Part shown: positions 18,516 through 27,442 of the stretch, piece by piece | How positions within the stretch are numbered: the stretch's first letter is position 1 | How the letters are laid out: each line of letters begins with the position of its first letter | Source: Thiodiazotropha sp040506705 | Lineage (GTDB): Bacteria > Pseudomonadota > Gammaproteobacteria > Chromatiales > Chromatiaceae | Reading direction: 5' to 3' | Assembly: GCA_040506705.1 (NCBI GenBank) | Contig: JBEVWG010000007.1 | Span: forward strand, 58,622 to 122,621 | Length of the DNA stretch: 64,000 nucleotides | Translations under genes and position numbers: made by a program | The notes under the pieces: model-generated | The model's input: only the letters and a program-made list of their open reading frames with translations | The model's database searches: none | Told to the model about the DNA's origin: nothing

Positions 18516-19060
18516 GTCCTTGGAAAACTTTTTTTAACACCCTGACCATACTGCTACTGATATTGATTGGTATCACCACTGCATTGCTCTATTTTCAATG
18601 GTTCAATCCGCCTCAAGCACAATCTACAGTTGAGAATGGCACAGGATCATCCGCTGATACTGAGAAGAATGCTAGCATCTCGCCATTTACGCCTGTACCC
18701 TTGAATATCTATTCTGAGATCACTGAACGACCCTTATTCAGAGAGGGGCGTCTACCTCCTGAAGAGCCTGATGAGCCGGCAAAATCACCCATTGTCCGTC
18801 AAGCACCACTGAAGCTGAGGTTGGAGGGTGTGGTTATTACGCCTAAGAATAGAGTCGCGGTTATCAGAGACCTTAATAACAATCGATTACTCCGAGTTGC
18901 TCAGGGAATGAACCAGAATGATTGGAAGCTGGAAACCGTTGATACCGCCAGTGCTACAGTCGTGCGTCGGGGCAAAAAAATAAAACTCGAACTGCAAATA
19001 GAAAAGGATGTGAAAGGTGTGCCACCTAGAATGAAGCTGCCATTCAGACCAAAAAGATAA
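18512..19060 (+). CDS. GspC/GspN-like protein with homology-region domain
   Basis: 182 residues. One transmembrane helix (about 10-29) is followed by a low-complexity periplasmic linker and then the pattern ERPLFREGR-LRLEGVVITPKNRVAVI-DWKLETV. This resembles the HR domain of GspC that contacts the secretin N0 domain. There is no PDZ domain. Being last in the operon it probably fills the GspC role. The name GspN is also used for such proteins. Confidence 0.72.
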   Translation: MSPWKTFFNTLTILLLILIGITTALLYFQWFNPPQAQSTVENGTGSSADTEKNASISPFTPVPLNIYSEITERPLFREGRLPPEEPDEPAKSPIVRQAPLKLRLEGVVITPKNRVAVIRDLNNNRLLRVAQGMNQNDWKLETVDTASATVVRRGKKIKLELQIEKDVKGVPPRMKLPFRPKR

Positions 19061-19213
19061 CGCTCATTGATCAATTCCTAGTAACTCGGCAATTAAATAG
19101 GTCATCTTCAGCCTGTCCTTTTAATACTAGAATGTCAGGGGCTCCAAGCCCACCTTATCTGCCTAACAGAGGATTCAGAGACTCGGCCAATAGGGTAGAA
19201 TATATTCAGAGTT

Positions 19214-19245
19214 ATGGTTAAGCTTTTTTGGCACTGACTAACCAT
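19214..19245. other. Inverted repeat upstream of the phosphatase gene
   Basis: ATGGTTA (19214-19220) and TAACCAT (19239-19245) are perfect inverted arms 18 bp apart, ending about 42 bp before the phosphatase ATG. They could be a regulator site or a transcript hairpin. The rest of 19061-19286 shows no gene and no clear T2SS terminator. Confidence 0.35.
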
Positions 19246-19286
19246 TAAGTTTCAAAGGTATGATCATAGGATCCGAGTAAAACACA

Positions 19287-19778
19287 ATGACAGATGAGAA
19301 GAAGATACAGGTTCTATTTGTTTGCATGGGCAATATCTGCCGATCCCCCACTGCACAAGGCGTGTTTCGTGACATCGTTGAAAAGGAGGGCCTTAGTGAA
19401 ATAATCGTAACCGACTCTGCTGGTACCATCGACTACCATACCGGGGGTAAAGCGGATCGTCGTGCTCGTGAAACTGCAAATAAACGTGGTATCGATCTTA
19501 GTGACCTGCGAGCCCGCCAGGTTACAGTCGAGGACTTCGAACAGTTCGACTATCTAATGGCCATGGATCGCTCTAACTACGAAGATTTGAGTGCTCTCTG
19601 TCCCACCGGCGCTGAAGAGCGCTTACATCTTTTCATGGATTTCGCTCCCCATCTGAAGGAGCAGGAAGTGCCAGATCCTTATTATGGTGGTGCAGCAGGA
19701 TTTGAGCGTGTATTTGATTTGGTTGAGGCGGCCTCTCGTGGTCTTCTCGAGCATATCCGCGATCGTAATCTCAGTTAA
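19287..19778 (+). CDS. Low-molecular-weight protein tyrosine phosphatase
   Basis: 163 residues. The P-loop C-x5-R-S is intact as VCMGNICRSP, with Cys13 as nucleophile and Arg19. The general-acid loop is present as VPDPYYGG near residue 131. It is a cytoplasmic phosphatase of the Wzb/Wzc-partner or YfkJ type that removes phosphate from tyrosine or arginine. No tyrosine kinase is near, so the substrate is open. Confidence 0.92.
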   Translation: MTDEKKIQVLFVCMGNICRSPTAQGVFRDIVEKEGLSEIIVTDSAGTIDYHTGGKADRRARETANKRGIDLSDLRARQVTVEDFEQFDYLMAMDRSNYEDLSALCPTGAEERLHLFMDFAPHLKEQEVPDPYYGGAAGFERVFDLVEAASRGLLEHIRDRNLS

Positions 19779-19916
19779 GATCAACCCCAAACCTCTTCAG
19801 AGGTTTCCCAGGGATCTTCTTCGCAGTTCAGCTATGGTGTTTGCCTACTACGATGGCAAACCCATATCTGGACTACGTCTTAACTCAGGTCAGGATATAA
19901 AACACGATCTAAGCAG

Positions 19917-20156
19917 CTATTCTCCACCAGCATCGGCAACATCAGCTTTTTTGGAGGCAGCAGGTGCAGGCTGTGCCGGTTTTTTGGTTTCAACCTGAAC
20001 AGATTTTGACTCAACCTGAGCTTTACTCTCCTGAGCCTTCTCGATAGTTGCCTTTGGTGCAGGCGCCTTTGCCGGTTTCTGTTCTACCGGAGCAGGGGCG
20101 TCAGACTTTGGCTTAGGTGCTTGAGGTGCGACAGCATTTGGTTTGGTCTCAACTTG
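19917..20156 (-). pseudogene. In-frame detached C-terminal tail of rne
   Basis: Immediately after the amber stop of rne (20159-20157) the same frame runs on for 79 sense codons to a second TAG at 19919-19917. The encoded segment (QVETKPNAVAPQAPKPKSDA at the start, DAGGE at the end) has the same Ala/Pro/Lys/Glu/Val composition as the preceding RNase E tail. It has no start codon or ribosome site of its own. It is most simply the former end of rne, cut off by one base change such as CAG to TAG, unless the stop is suppressed or is a sequencing error. Confidence 0.75.
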
Positions 20157-22901
20157 CTATAGTTTCACCGCTTTGGGTTTTGCCTTCGGACGTGGCTTGC
20201 TCACTTTTTCAGCTGCTTTAGGTTTATTGCGAGGCTGTTTCTGAGGCTCTGGCACTGCTTCACTCGCAGCAGCTTTAGTGACTTTAGTCTCTACTTGGCC
20301 AGATTTACTCGTATCAGTTTTAGTCTGAGTCTGCCTGGGTGCCTTTGACGCTTCAGGCGTAGCTGGTTTGGCCGCTTTAGATTCAGCTTGCTTGGGCTTG
20401 GGTGAGGATTCAGCTTTAGGAGTAACCTGCTTCGGTGTTTCAGTGGCCGGCTTAGATGCAGCAACCTCAGAGGCTGGTTTTGACTCAGCTGGCTTGGCGT
20501 GCTTGGTCTCAGCTAGATCTGATTTATTACTGCTTTTAGCTTGCGCCTCAACCTTTTCCGGCTGAACGGAACTTGGCTCGGCTGAGGCTGTTTTGGTCTC
20601 TGCCTCTCCTGAACTGCTCTTGGCAGGTGTTGTATTTTCTACGCCACCTGTTTTCTGACCATCCTGTGACTCTGTCGAACCCTTGGGCTCAGCTCTATTT
20701 GATCTTGGAGACCTTTGGTTAGCAGGCTTGTTCCGAGCCCTGGGTTGTTTTTTAGGTTGTTCCTGACTCTTTTCTTGAGTGGTCTCTTCACTTCTCTCTT
20801 CGGAAACCTTATTTGCCGTTGTCTGTTCACTGTTTCTTTCAGCAGCGGAGCGCCTTCTACGGCCGCCACGACGTCCCCGTCGTGACTTAGGCTTAGTTGC
20901 TGCTGTATCAGTTTCGCTGGCTTGAGTAGTCGCGGTAGTCTCAGCGATCTGTTCCTGAGGCTTTTTATCATCAGCCTGTCTCTTTTCCTGGCTAGCGGCG
21001 TTGTTTCCAGGTGTGCGCCGTCTGTTACTTTGTTTGTCCTGGTTTTTGTTTTCGTTGCGACGCTCTCCATTGGCAGGTCTGCGATTGCGCCCACCTGAAT
21101 TCGGCGATCTGCGGCCTCTGTTGCGGTTGTTTGAATTGGCACCAGACTGTTGAGGTGTAGTTGCTTTTTTCTCTTCAGTCTCTGCTTGAGCTGGTTCACT
21201 CTCCTTCGAAGAGAAGATACTGAATATCTTTTTCAGGAAACCAGTCTCACTACCTTGAGTTGCAGGTGTTGGCGGCTCAGCTCTTTGTGGAACAGGGCTG
21301 GCCGGAGCAATCGACTTAACCACCGGCTGTTCAGGTTTAACCTGCTTGGTGTTGATATATTCTGGAGATTCAGATCTCTCATCAGAGACCATATTATAGC
21401 TTGATATCGCGTCATCCTCACCTGGGAGGTCACTGACACGTATCCGGTCAATCTGATAATTGGGGGTTTCCAGATGGATGTTCGGAATGAGCACGACTTC
21501 GATCGATTGGCGTTTCTCGATGTCATGGATCATCTGACGTTTTTCGTTCAGCAGGAAGGTTGCCATGTCCACGGGCAATTGTGCCATGAGTCGGCCTGTA
21601 TTCTCCTTCATGGCCTCCTCTTCGAGGATACGAAGTACCGATAGAGAGAGGGATTCAACGCCACGGACCGTGCCATGACCTTTACAACGAGGACAAGCCT
21701 GTTCACTGGCCTCTCCCAGAGAGGGACGAAGACGCTGTCTCGACATCTCCAGCAAGCCGAATCGGGAGATTCGTCCTATCTGGACGCGAGCCCGATCCTG
21801 TTTCAAGGCATCTTTGAGTCTGTTTTCCACTTCCCGTTGATTGCGGGAGGGTGTCATGTCGATAAAATCGATAACGAACAGTCCACCAAGATCCCGTAGA
21901 CGGAGTTGGCGGGCAATCTCGTCTGCAGCTTCAAGGTTGGTATTCAGTGCTGTCTCTTCGATATCCGCACCCTTGGTTGCCCGGGCGGAGTTGATATCGA
22001 TAGAAGTCAGGGCCTCTGTGTGATCGATGACGATAGCACCACCGGAAGGGAGGCTGACTTCGCGTTGAAAAGCAGATTCAATCTGGCTTTCGATCTGGTA
22101 TCGGCTGAAAAGCGGAACCTCATCGTCATAGTGACGCATTTTCTTGCCGTATTGAGGCATAACCTGGTTGATGAAACGTTCAGCCTGGTTATAGACTTCA
22201 GGGTCATCGATAACGATTTCGCCGATATCCACCCGTAAATAGTCACGTATGGATCGAATGATCACATTGCTCTCCTGATAGATCAGGAAAGGTGCGGGTT
22301 TCTCTGCAGAGTGCTCAATGGCAGTCCAGAGTTGAATCAGGTAATCGAGATCCCACTGAAGCTCTTCGCTGTTTTTGCCGACACCTGCAGTGCGCACGAT
22401 GAGTCCCATATCATCAGGGATCTGTAGTTCACTCATCGCTTCACGCAGTTCGGTACGATCCTGCCCCTCGATTCGGCGAGAGACCCCTCCGGCCCGAGGA
22501 TTATTGGGCATCAGTACCAGATAGCGTCCTGCCAATGAGATGAAGGTGGTCAGTGCGGCGCCTTTATTGCCTCGTTCTTCTTTCTCAACCTGAACGATAA
22601 CCTCTTGGCCCTCTTTCAAAGCCTCCTGGATATTGACACGACCGGAAGCCTGTCGCGCCTTTTCGGTAAAGTAAGTTCTGGAGATCTCTTTGAGGGGGAG
22701 GAAGCCATGACGTTCAGCGCCGTATTCTACGAAAGCCGCTTCTAAGCTCGGTTCGACGCGGGTGATGCGTCCTTTATAGATATTGGCTTTTTTCTGTTCC
22801 CGACCAGGGATTTCGATATCAAGATTAAAAAGTTTTTGGCCATCAACAATGGCTACACGCAACTCTTCAGGTTGAGTTGCGTTGATCAACATACGTTTCA
22901 T
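20157..22901 (-). CDS. rne: Ribonuclease E
   Basis: 914 residues. The catalytic half shows the start MKRMLINATQPEELRVAIVD, an S1 domain (about 35-120), the RNase H-like/DNase I-like core with TSIDINSARATKGADIEETA and LFVIDFIDM (metal-binding Asp residues), and the zinc-link Cys pair CPRCKGHG near 405. The C-terminal half (about 520-914) is Lys/Pro/Ala/Glu-rich with Arg-rich RNA-binding stretches (RRGRRGGRRRR). It is the main endonuclease of mRNA decay, expected at the inner membrane. The tail ends prematurely at TAG; see 19917-20156. Confidence 0.95.
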   Translation of the reverse strand: MKRMLINATQPEELRVAIVDGQKLFNLDIEIPGREQKKANIYKGRITRVEPSLEAAFVEYGAERHGFLPLKEISRTYFTEKARQASGRVNIQEALKEGQEVIVQVEKEERGNKGAALTTFISLAGRYLVLMPNNPRAGGVSRRIEGQDRTELREAMSELQIPDDMGLIVRTAGVGKNSEELQWDLDYLIQLWTAIEHSAEKPAPFLIYQESNVIIRSIRDYLRVDIGEIVIDDPEVYNQAERFINQVMPQYGKKMRHYDDEVPLFSRYQIESQIESAFQREVSLPSGGAIVIDHTEALTSIDINSARATKGADIEETALNTNLEAADEIARQLRLRDLGGLFVIDFIDMTPSRNQREVENRLKDALKQDRARVQIGRISRFGLLEMSRQRLRPSLGEASEQACPRCKGHGTVRGVESLSLSVLRILEEEAMKENTGRLMAQLPVDMATFLLNEKRQMIHDIEKRQSIEVVLIPNIHLETPNYQIDRIRVSDLPGEDDAISSYNMVSDERSESPEYINTKQVKPEQPVVKSIAPASPVPQRAEPPTPATQGSETGFLKKIFSIFSSKESEPAQAETEEKKATTPQQSGANSNNRNRGRRSPNSGGRNRRPANGERRNENKNQDKQSNRRRTPGNNAASQEKRQADDKKPQEQIAETTATTQASETDTAATKPKSRRGRRGGRRRRSAAERNSEQTTANKVSEERSEETTQEKSQEQPKKQPRARNKPANQRSPRSNRAEPKGSTESQDGQKTGGVENTTPAKSSSGEAETKTASAEPSSVQPEKVEAQAKSSNKSDLAETKHAKPAESKPASEVAASKPATETPKQVTPKAESSPKPKQAESKAAKPATPEASKAPRQTQTKTDTSKSGQVETKVTKAAASEAVPEPQKQPRNKPKAAEKVSKPRPKAKPKAVKL

Positions 22902-23449
22902 ATTTTATTATCCGTACAGCTGTCCGACATCCAATCCCATTGCGCATGACGTACAACTCCAATCGCCACAGGTAAAAATTCCACCTGCTTTGGTCAGAGC
23001 ATCAGTCAGCAACCTCCGGGACAAGGAGGGTGTTCCAAACCAGAAAGCTAGCTCGGACGGCTGAAAAACTGTTAAAGTCCGCCGCTTGGGGTTTGCTTAT
23101 GGCTGAACCAATCAAGGCGCTCAGAGCAGAGAGTGCATTATGGGTGTTCATTTGGCCCGGTACATGTCACCAAAGCCAGTTCCGAATTAAGACGGACTGA
23201 CACTCGATAGTTGCTCTGGCGCGGCTGTGAGGGTTCAGATTAAGAGCTAGGTCCCAACGGCACCTGTGCGCTTGGCTGGTAATACGGGCTGCGCCAAAAC
23301 GAAAAATCGGGCTGCAACACGGATTACTTACCGCACTGACGTCGGCTGCTACAGAGGTTCGTATGCAAGCCGGCGCCTGAAAAACTAAGCTGAATATAGC
23401 AACCTTCACCCGGAACATCAATCTTACAATGCAATTAAATCGGCGCTAA
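22902..23449. other. rne-rluC divergent intergenic region
   Basis: 548 bp. In E. coli rne has a long 5' untranslated region that RNase E cleaves to control its own level, and a similar leader would fit here. I could not define a conserved hairpin by eye. Promoters for both rne and rluC must lie here. No gene was found. Confidence 0.5.
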
Positions 23450-24406
23450 ATGTCAGAATCAAAAAAGAATTCTCTAAAAGTCACGTTCATTGACATCAGT
23501 GAGGAGTTTGCCGGGCAAAGAATTGATAACTTTTTGTTTCGACATCTCAAAGGGGCTCCGAAAAGCTACATCTACCGTATTTTGAGAAAAGGGGAGGTGA
23601 GGGTCAATAAAGGCAGGATAAAAGCCCACTATAAACTCAATACGGGAGATACGATTAGAATTCCCCCTGTGAGGCTGCCTACTCCGTCAGAGCAGGAAAA
23701 CAAGGTATCAGAATCCCTTAAAAATCTTCTCAGTCAGGCGGTTGTATTTGAGGATGATCGATTTCTTGTAGTCAATAAACCATCGGGGCTTGCTGTTCAC
23801 GGTGGCAGCGGTGTCAATCTTGGATTGATTGAGATATTTCGCCAAATCCGTCCTGAAGAGAAGCACCTTGAGCTGGTGCATCGACTGGATAGGGATACCT
23901 CTGGCTGTCTGCTGATCAGTAAACGACGCAGCGCATTACGAACTTTACATGAACTGATTCGGGAAAACCGGGTCGATAAGCGGTATCTTACTCTGCTTGC
24001 GGGAAGTTGGCGCAAAGGCGTACAAGTCGTCGATATGCCACTGAAAAAGAATACCTTACAGGGTGGTGAGCGGGTGGTTCGTGTCGATGCAGAAGGAAAA
24101 CCTTCACGGACTTGCTTCAAGCGCCTGCAGCGCTATTCAGAGGCGACCTTGGTCGAGGCAGAGCTGATTACCGGGCGCACTCATCAAATTCGAGTCCATA
24201 CTGCCTGGCTGGGTTCGCCGGTTCTTGGTGATCAGAAGTATGGTGATACAGCCAGCAATAGGGCAATGAAAGAGAAAGGTCTGAAGCGACTGTTTCTGCA
24301 CGCCTATAAAATCAGCCTGCGCTGGCCAGGCGAAAAACGGGATATGGTGATTGAAGCGCCACTACCCGAAGAGTTGGATCAGGTTTTAAATAGACTTAAG
24401 AGTTAA
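23450..24406 (+). CDS. rluC: 23S rRNA pseudouridine synthase RluC
   Basis: 318 residues. An N-terminal S4 RNA-binding domain (about 18-75) is followed by the RluA-type catalytic domain with HRLDRDTSG (catalytic Asp), LLISK and GRTHQIRVH. RluC makes pseudouridines in 23S rRNA; in E. coli these are at 955, 2504 and 2580. Position opposite rne and the following HAD and sppA genes match the Pseudomonas order, which supports RluC over RluD. Confidence 0.93.
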   Translation: MSESKKNSLKVTFIDISEEFAGQRIDNFLFRHLKGAPKSYIYRILRKGEVRVNKGRIKAHYKLNTGDTIRIPPVRLPTPSEQENKVSESLKNLLSQAVVFEDDRFLVVNKPSGLAVHGGSGVNLGLIEIFRQIRPEEKHLELVHRLDRDTSGCLLISKRRSALRTLHELIRENRVDKRYLTLLAGSWRKGVQVVDMPLKKNTLQGGERVVRVDAEGKPSRTCFKRLQRYSEATLVEAELITGRTHQIRVHTAWLGSPVLGDQKYGDTASNRAMKEKGLKRLFLHAYKISLRWPGEKRDMVIEAPLPEELDQVLNRLKS

Positions 24407-24407
24407 T

Positions 24408-25085
24408 ATGAAATTTAGCTTGTTAGTATTTGATTGGGATGGAACTTTAATGGATTCAGAAGCCCGTATTGTAGCCTGTGTCGAGGCAGCGGTACGGGAT
24501 CTTGAGATGCCGGTTCCTGAGCGTGAAGCGATCAGTAATATCATTGGTCTCGGATTACGCGAGGCGGTGCATCAGCTGTTTCCTGAAAGTGATGATCAAC
24601 TGCATCTACAGATTGCAGCACGTTATCGGGTACACTTTTTCAGTGGCAGTGAAGCGCCCTCCCAACTCTTTGAAGGGGCGCGTGAGACACTTGAAAACCT
24701 CGCTGCTAGGGGATATATGTTGGCCGTAGCGACAGGTAAAGGGCGTCAGGGGTTGGATCATGCCCTGAAGACAACTGGATTGGAGAGGTTTTTCCACTTT
24801 ACCCGATGCGCTGATGAGACTTTCTCTAAACCCCATCCAGAAATGCTTAACCAGATTCTTGAGGTCAGTGGCGCCTATCCCGACCAGGCATTGATGATTG
24901 GTGATACTGAGTACGATCTTGAAATGGCGCTCAATGCCGGTATGCCCTCATTGGGTGTTACCTATGGTGTACATACTCCAGAGCGATTGCGCAAACACGC
25001 TCCCCTTGCTTGCGTCGATCGCATAACAGAGATACCTGACTGGTTGGATTCATATCTAGAAAAAACTTCTTCTTCCAATATATAA
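24408..25085 (+). CDS. HAD-superfamily phosphatase (Gph-like)
   Basis: 225 residues. HAD motif I is FDWDGTLMDSE (nucleophile Asp9, Asp11), motif II VATGKG, motif III Lys in FSKPHPEM, and motif IV IGDTEYDLEMA. A helical cap sits between motifs I and II, as in phosphoglycolate phosphatase-like enzymes. It starts one base after rluC stops, so the two are co-transcribed. The substrate is uncertain. Confidence 0.9.
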   Translation: MKFSLLVFDWDGTLMDSEARIVACVEAAVRDLEMPVPEREAISNIIGLGLREAVHQLFPESDDQLHLQIAARYRVHFFSGSEAPSQLFEGARETLENLAARGYMLAVATGKGRQGLDHALKTTGLERFFHFTRCADETFSKPHPEMLNQILEVSGAYPDQALMIGDTEYDLEMALNAGMPSLGVTYGVHTPERLRKHAPLACVDRITEIPDWLDSYLEKTSSSNI

Positions 25086-25120
25086 AATCATATATTTCAA
25101 TTATTTGTGGGACTATTTTA

Positions 25121-26110
25121 ATGTCAGATAAGAGTCAAGAGGAACAGAGAAATCAATCCGAGCCCACTCAGTGGGAAAGAGATTTACTCAATCGTATGGT
25201 GATGGCAACAGTCGCAGAAAATCGGCGAAGTCGACGCTGGGGTATCTTTTTCAAACTACTTACATTTGCCTATCTGTTTATCATTCTGGGTATGTTTTTA
25301 TGGGCAGATAAGCTGCATGTTGATGATATTTCAGCCTCAGAACACACAGCATTGATCAATGTGAAAGGTCTCATCTCATCAGAAACAAAAGCCAGTGCAG
25401 ATAAGGTGGTAACTGCGCTGCGTGATGCCTATGAAGACAAAAAAACCAAAGGCATCATTCTGCGCATGAATACCCCGGGTGGAAGCCCGGTTCAGTCAAG
25501 ATATATCAATCGAGAGATAGTGCGTTTGAAAGAGAAGCACCCCGATATACCGGTATATGCCGTTGTTTCTGATATCTGTGCTTCCGGCGGCTACTACATT
25601 GCAGCTGCTGCAGATAAAATCTATGCAGATGAAGGCAGTATTGTTGGCTCCATAGGTGTACTGATCAATGGATTTGGCTTTGTTGATGCTATGCAAGAGC
25701 TGGGTGTTGAAAGGCGTCTGTTAACTGCAGGTGAAAACAAAGGCCTTCTTGATCCTTTCTCTCCACTCATAGAGTCAGAGGTAGGCCATGTGAAACAGAT
25801 GCTCGATCAGTTGCATCAACAGTTTATCGAGACTGTAAAAGAGGGTAGGGGTGATCGACTCAAAGTTGATGAGCATCCAGAGCTCTTCAGTGGTCTCTTC
25901 TGGAGCGGTGAAGAAGCCTTGAAGCTAGGCCTGATTGATGAGTTCGGCAGTAGCAGCTACGTCGCAAGAGAGATTATCGGTGCTAAAGAGATTGTTGATT
26001 TCACTCACAAGGAGGAGGTTTGGGATCGTCTGGCGCGTAATCTTGGTGCTGGCGCTGCCTCTTTTTTTGCGAACATCAGCGGATTGGGTGAAGGCGTTAC
26101 AATCCGCTGA
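25121..26110 (+). CDS. Signal peptide peptidase SppA-type (S49) protease
   Basis: 329 residues. A single transmembrane helix (about 43-62) precedes the S49 domain. Motifs include IILRMNTPGGSP, the Ser nucleophile in ICASGGYYIA, GSIGV and the downstream Lys in the RRLLTAGENKGLL region. This is the short SppA form, which forms an oligomer with a Ser-Lys dyad in the periplasm or on the membrane and digests leftover signal peptides. It is third in the rluC operon. Confidence 0.92.
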   Translation: MSDKSQEEQRNQSEPTQWERDLLNRMVMATVAENRRSRRWGIFFKLLTFAYLFIILGMFLWADKLHVDDISASEHTALINVKGLISSETKASADKVVTALRDAYEDKKTKGIILRMNTPGGSPVQSRYINREIVRLKEKHPDIPVYAVVSDICASGGYYIAAAADKIYADEGSIVGSIGVLINGFGFVDAMQELGVERRLLTAGENKGLLDPFSPLIESEVGHVKQMLDQLHQQFIETVKEGRGDRLKVDEHPELFSGLFWSGEEALKLGLIDEFGSSSYVAREIIGAKEIVDFTHKEEVWDRLARNLGAGAASFFANISGLGEGVTIR

Positions 26111-26145
26111 CCCAAGCTATTCCCTATAAGCAAACGATTCGATGC

Positions 26146-27147
26146 TTATTCCTCCGCCGACTTCATGGCTATGTTCTTGAGGTCGGTGGGGTTTTGCCAG
26201 GCATCCCAGTGTTTTTTATAGCGTGTATCCAGTACTGAGAGATGTTGATCCAATTCCAGAAGTAACTTTTTCTGAGGGTAGGATTGAGAGTTACGCTGAT
26301 ACCAAGCTTCCATATCACTCTTGAGCTGCTCTCTTTGGGAGACCACTGAGCCGATAGCATCTTTCAAGCGGGTTAATTCATCACTGCATAAATCTGCCAC
26401 GGCATATCGAACACCCGTTTCAAAAATACGGGTTCCACCACCCTCGCTGACTGTTTGCCTGAGATAATCTGAATCAACTACCTGTACCCCGGCAAGGTAG
26501 TCTATACCAAAATCAGCCAGCTCCCGGACCCAGGGTGTGGTTGGACCCATCAGTACCATTTTCGCTTTTGCAGATAACTCTGCCAAACGTGGAAAGGTCT
26601 TATTGATCAATGTGGTAGCACTTAGAAATACCCAGTCCGCATCCCTGAGAACATACTCAGCTGCTGGGTCTGGCAGGTCATTTTCTGTGCTATTTCGCTC
26701 CAGGATAATCAACTCGATATCATCACTTTCAAGAGTCTCAATTCCAGGATATCGACCAATGACCACTACTTTTTTGCCTGATAGTCTGGGTCTGAAATAC
26801 TCAAAGACACTCAGATTGGCCGGGCCGGTAGGAAATAGTGGTGTGGCACTTTCGGCAAGACTGTTCTGGTTATTGAGAACTGCATTGATACAGGCCATAC
26901 CGACAGTGGCTTCATAGGGGTTCCATGATTTCACCCAGGTAGCCAGCTGTTGAAGATCTTGACCCCTAAGGGTGCCAGACCAGGGAAGGACTCTGGTCAT
27001 TGTGCCCGGACTCATTGCCAGCCCTAGTGAAGATGATCCTCTGGCCAATGTCCAGGTAAGGCCAATCAGTACCTCTTTTACCTCTCCGCTGTCAGATAGT
27101 TGATTGAGCAACATCTGGTAGACGAGCCATGGATTATGACTATTCAT
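26146..27147 (-). CDS. DUF364/DUF4213 family protein
   Basis: 333 residues from the ATG at 27147; an in-frame TTG 15 bases upstream is also open. The N-terminal part (VLIGLTWTLA, then GMACINAVLNNQ) and the C-terminal Rossmann-like part (KVVVIGRYPGIE, GPTTPW, then GGTRIFETG) are typical of the putative heavy-metal chelation family DUF4213/DUF364. Members often sit near metal or molybdopterin genes. The C-terminus has an extra helical extension of about 90 residues. The function is unproven. Confidence 0.75.
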   Translation of the reverse strand: MNSHNPWLVYQMLLNQLSDSGEVKEVLIGLTWTLARGSSSLGLAMSPGTMTRVLPWSGTLRGQDLQQLATWVKSWNPYEATVGMACINAVLNNQNSLAESATPLFPTGPANLSVFEYFRPRLSGKKVVVIGRYPGIETLESDDIELIILERNSTENDLPDPAAEYVLRDADWVFLSATTLINKTFPRLAELSAKAKMVLMGPTTPWVRELADFGIDYLAGVQVVDSDYLRQTVSEGGGTRIFETGVRYAVADLCSDELTRLKDAIGSVVSQREQLKSDMEAWYQRNSQSYPQKKLLLELDQHLSVLDTRYKKHWDAWQNPTDLKNIAMKSAEE

Positions 27148-27324
27148 GGAATCTTCTTTCAAATCGTTCCACCTGCTTAATAGATTTGGCTACTTGAAAT
27201 AATATGAGTGATTCAACAACTCAAACAGCTTATAGAGATTGAATCCATTGCAATTATCAATCCAAAACTAACTCATTGAAAAGATTAAAAGAGAAATAGC
27301 TGATTTGTCTGTTTTCATACAATT

Positions 27325-27340
27325 GAGTGTTAACAGGTCC
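27325..27340. repeat. Partial GTGTTAACAGG repeat
   Basis: GAGTGTTAACAGGTCC shares the core with the hairpins at 8392-8451 and 50724-50763 but lacks a matching left arm. The rest of 27163-27442 shows no feature. Confidence 0.4.
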
Positions 27341-27442
27341 TAACTGTACACCACCCATAAGCGCTTTACACAGGTATTTAGTTGCCGGGTTAAAAAACTA
27401 AAACGGATAATCATAGATGTTGGTTTGCATCACTGGAATGTT

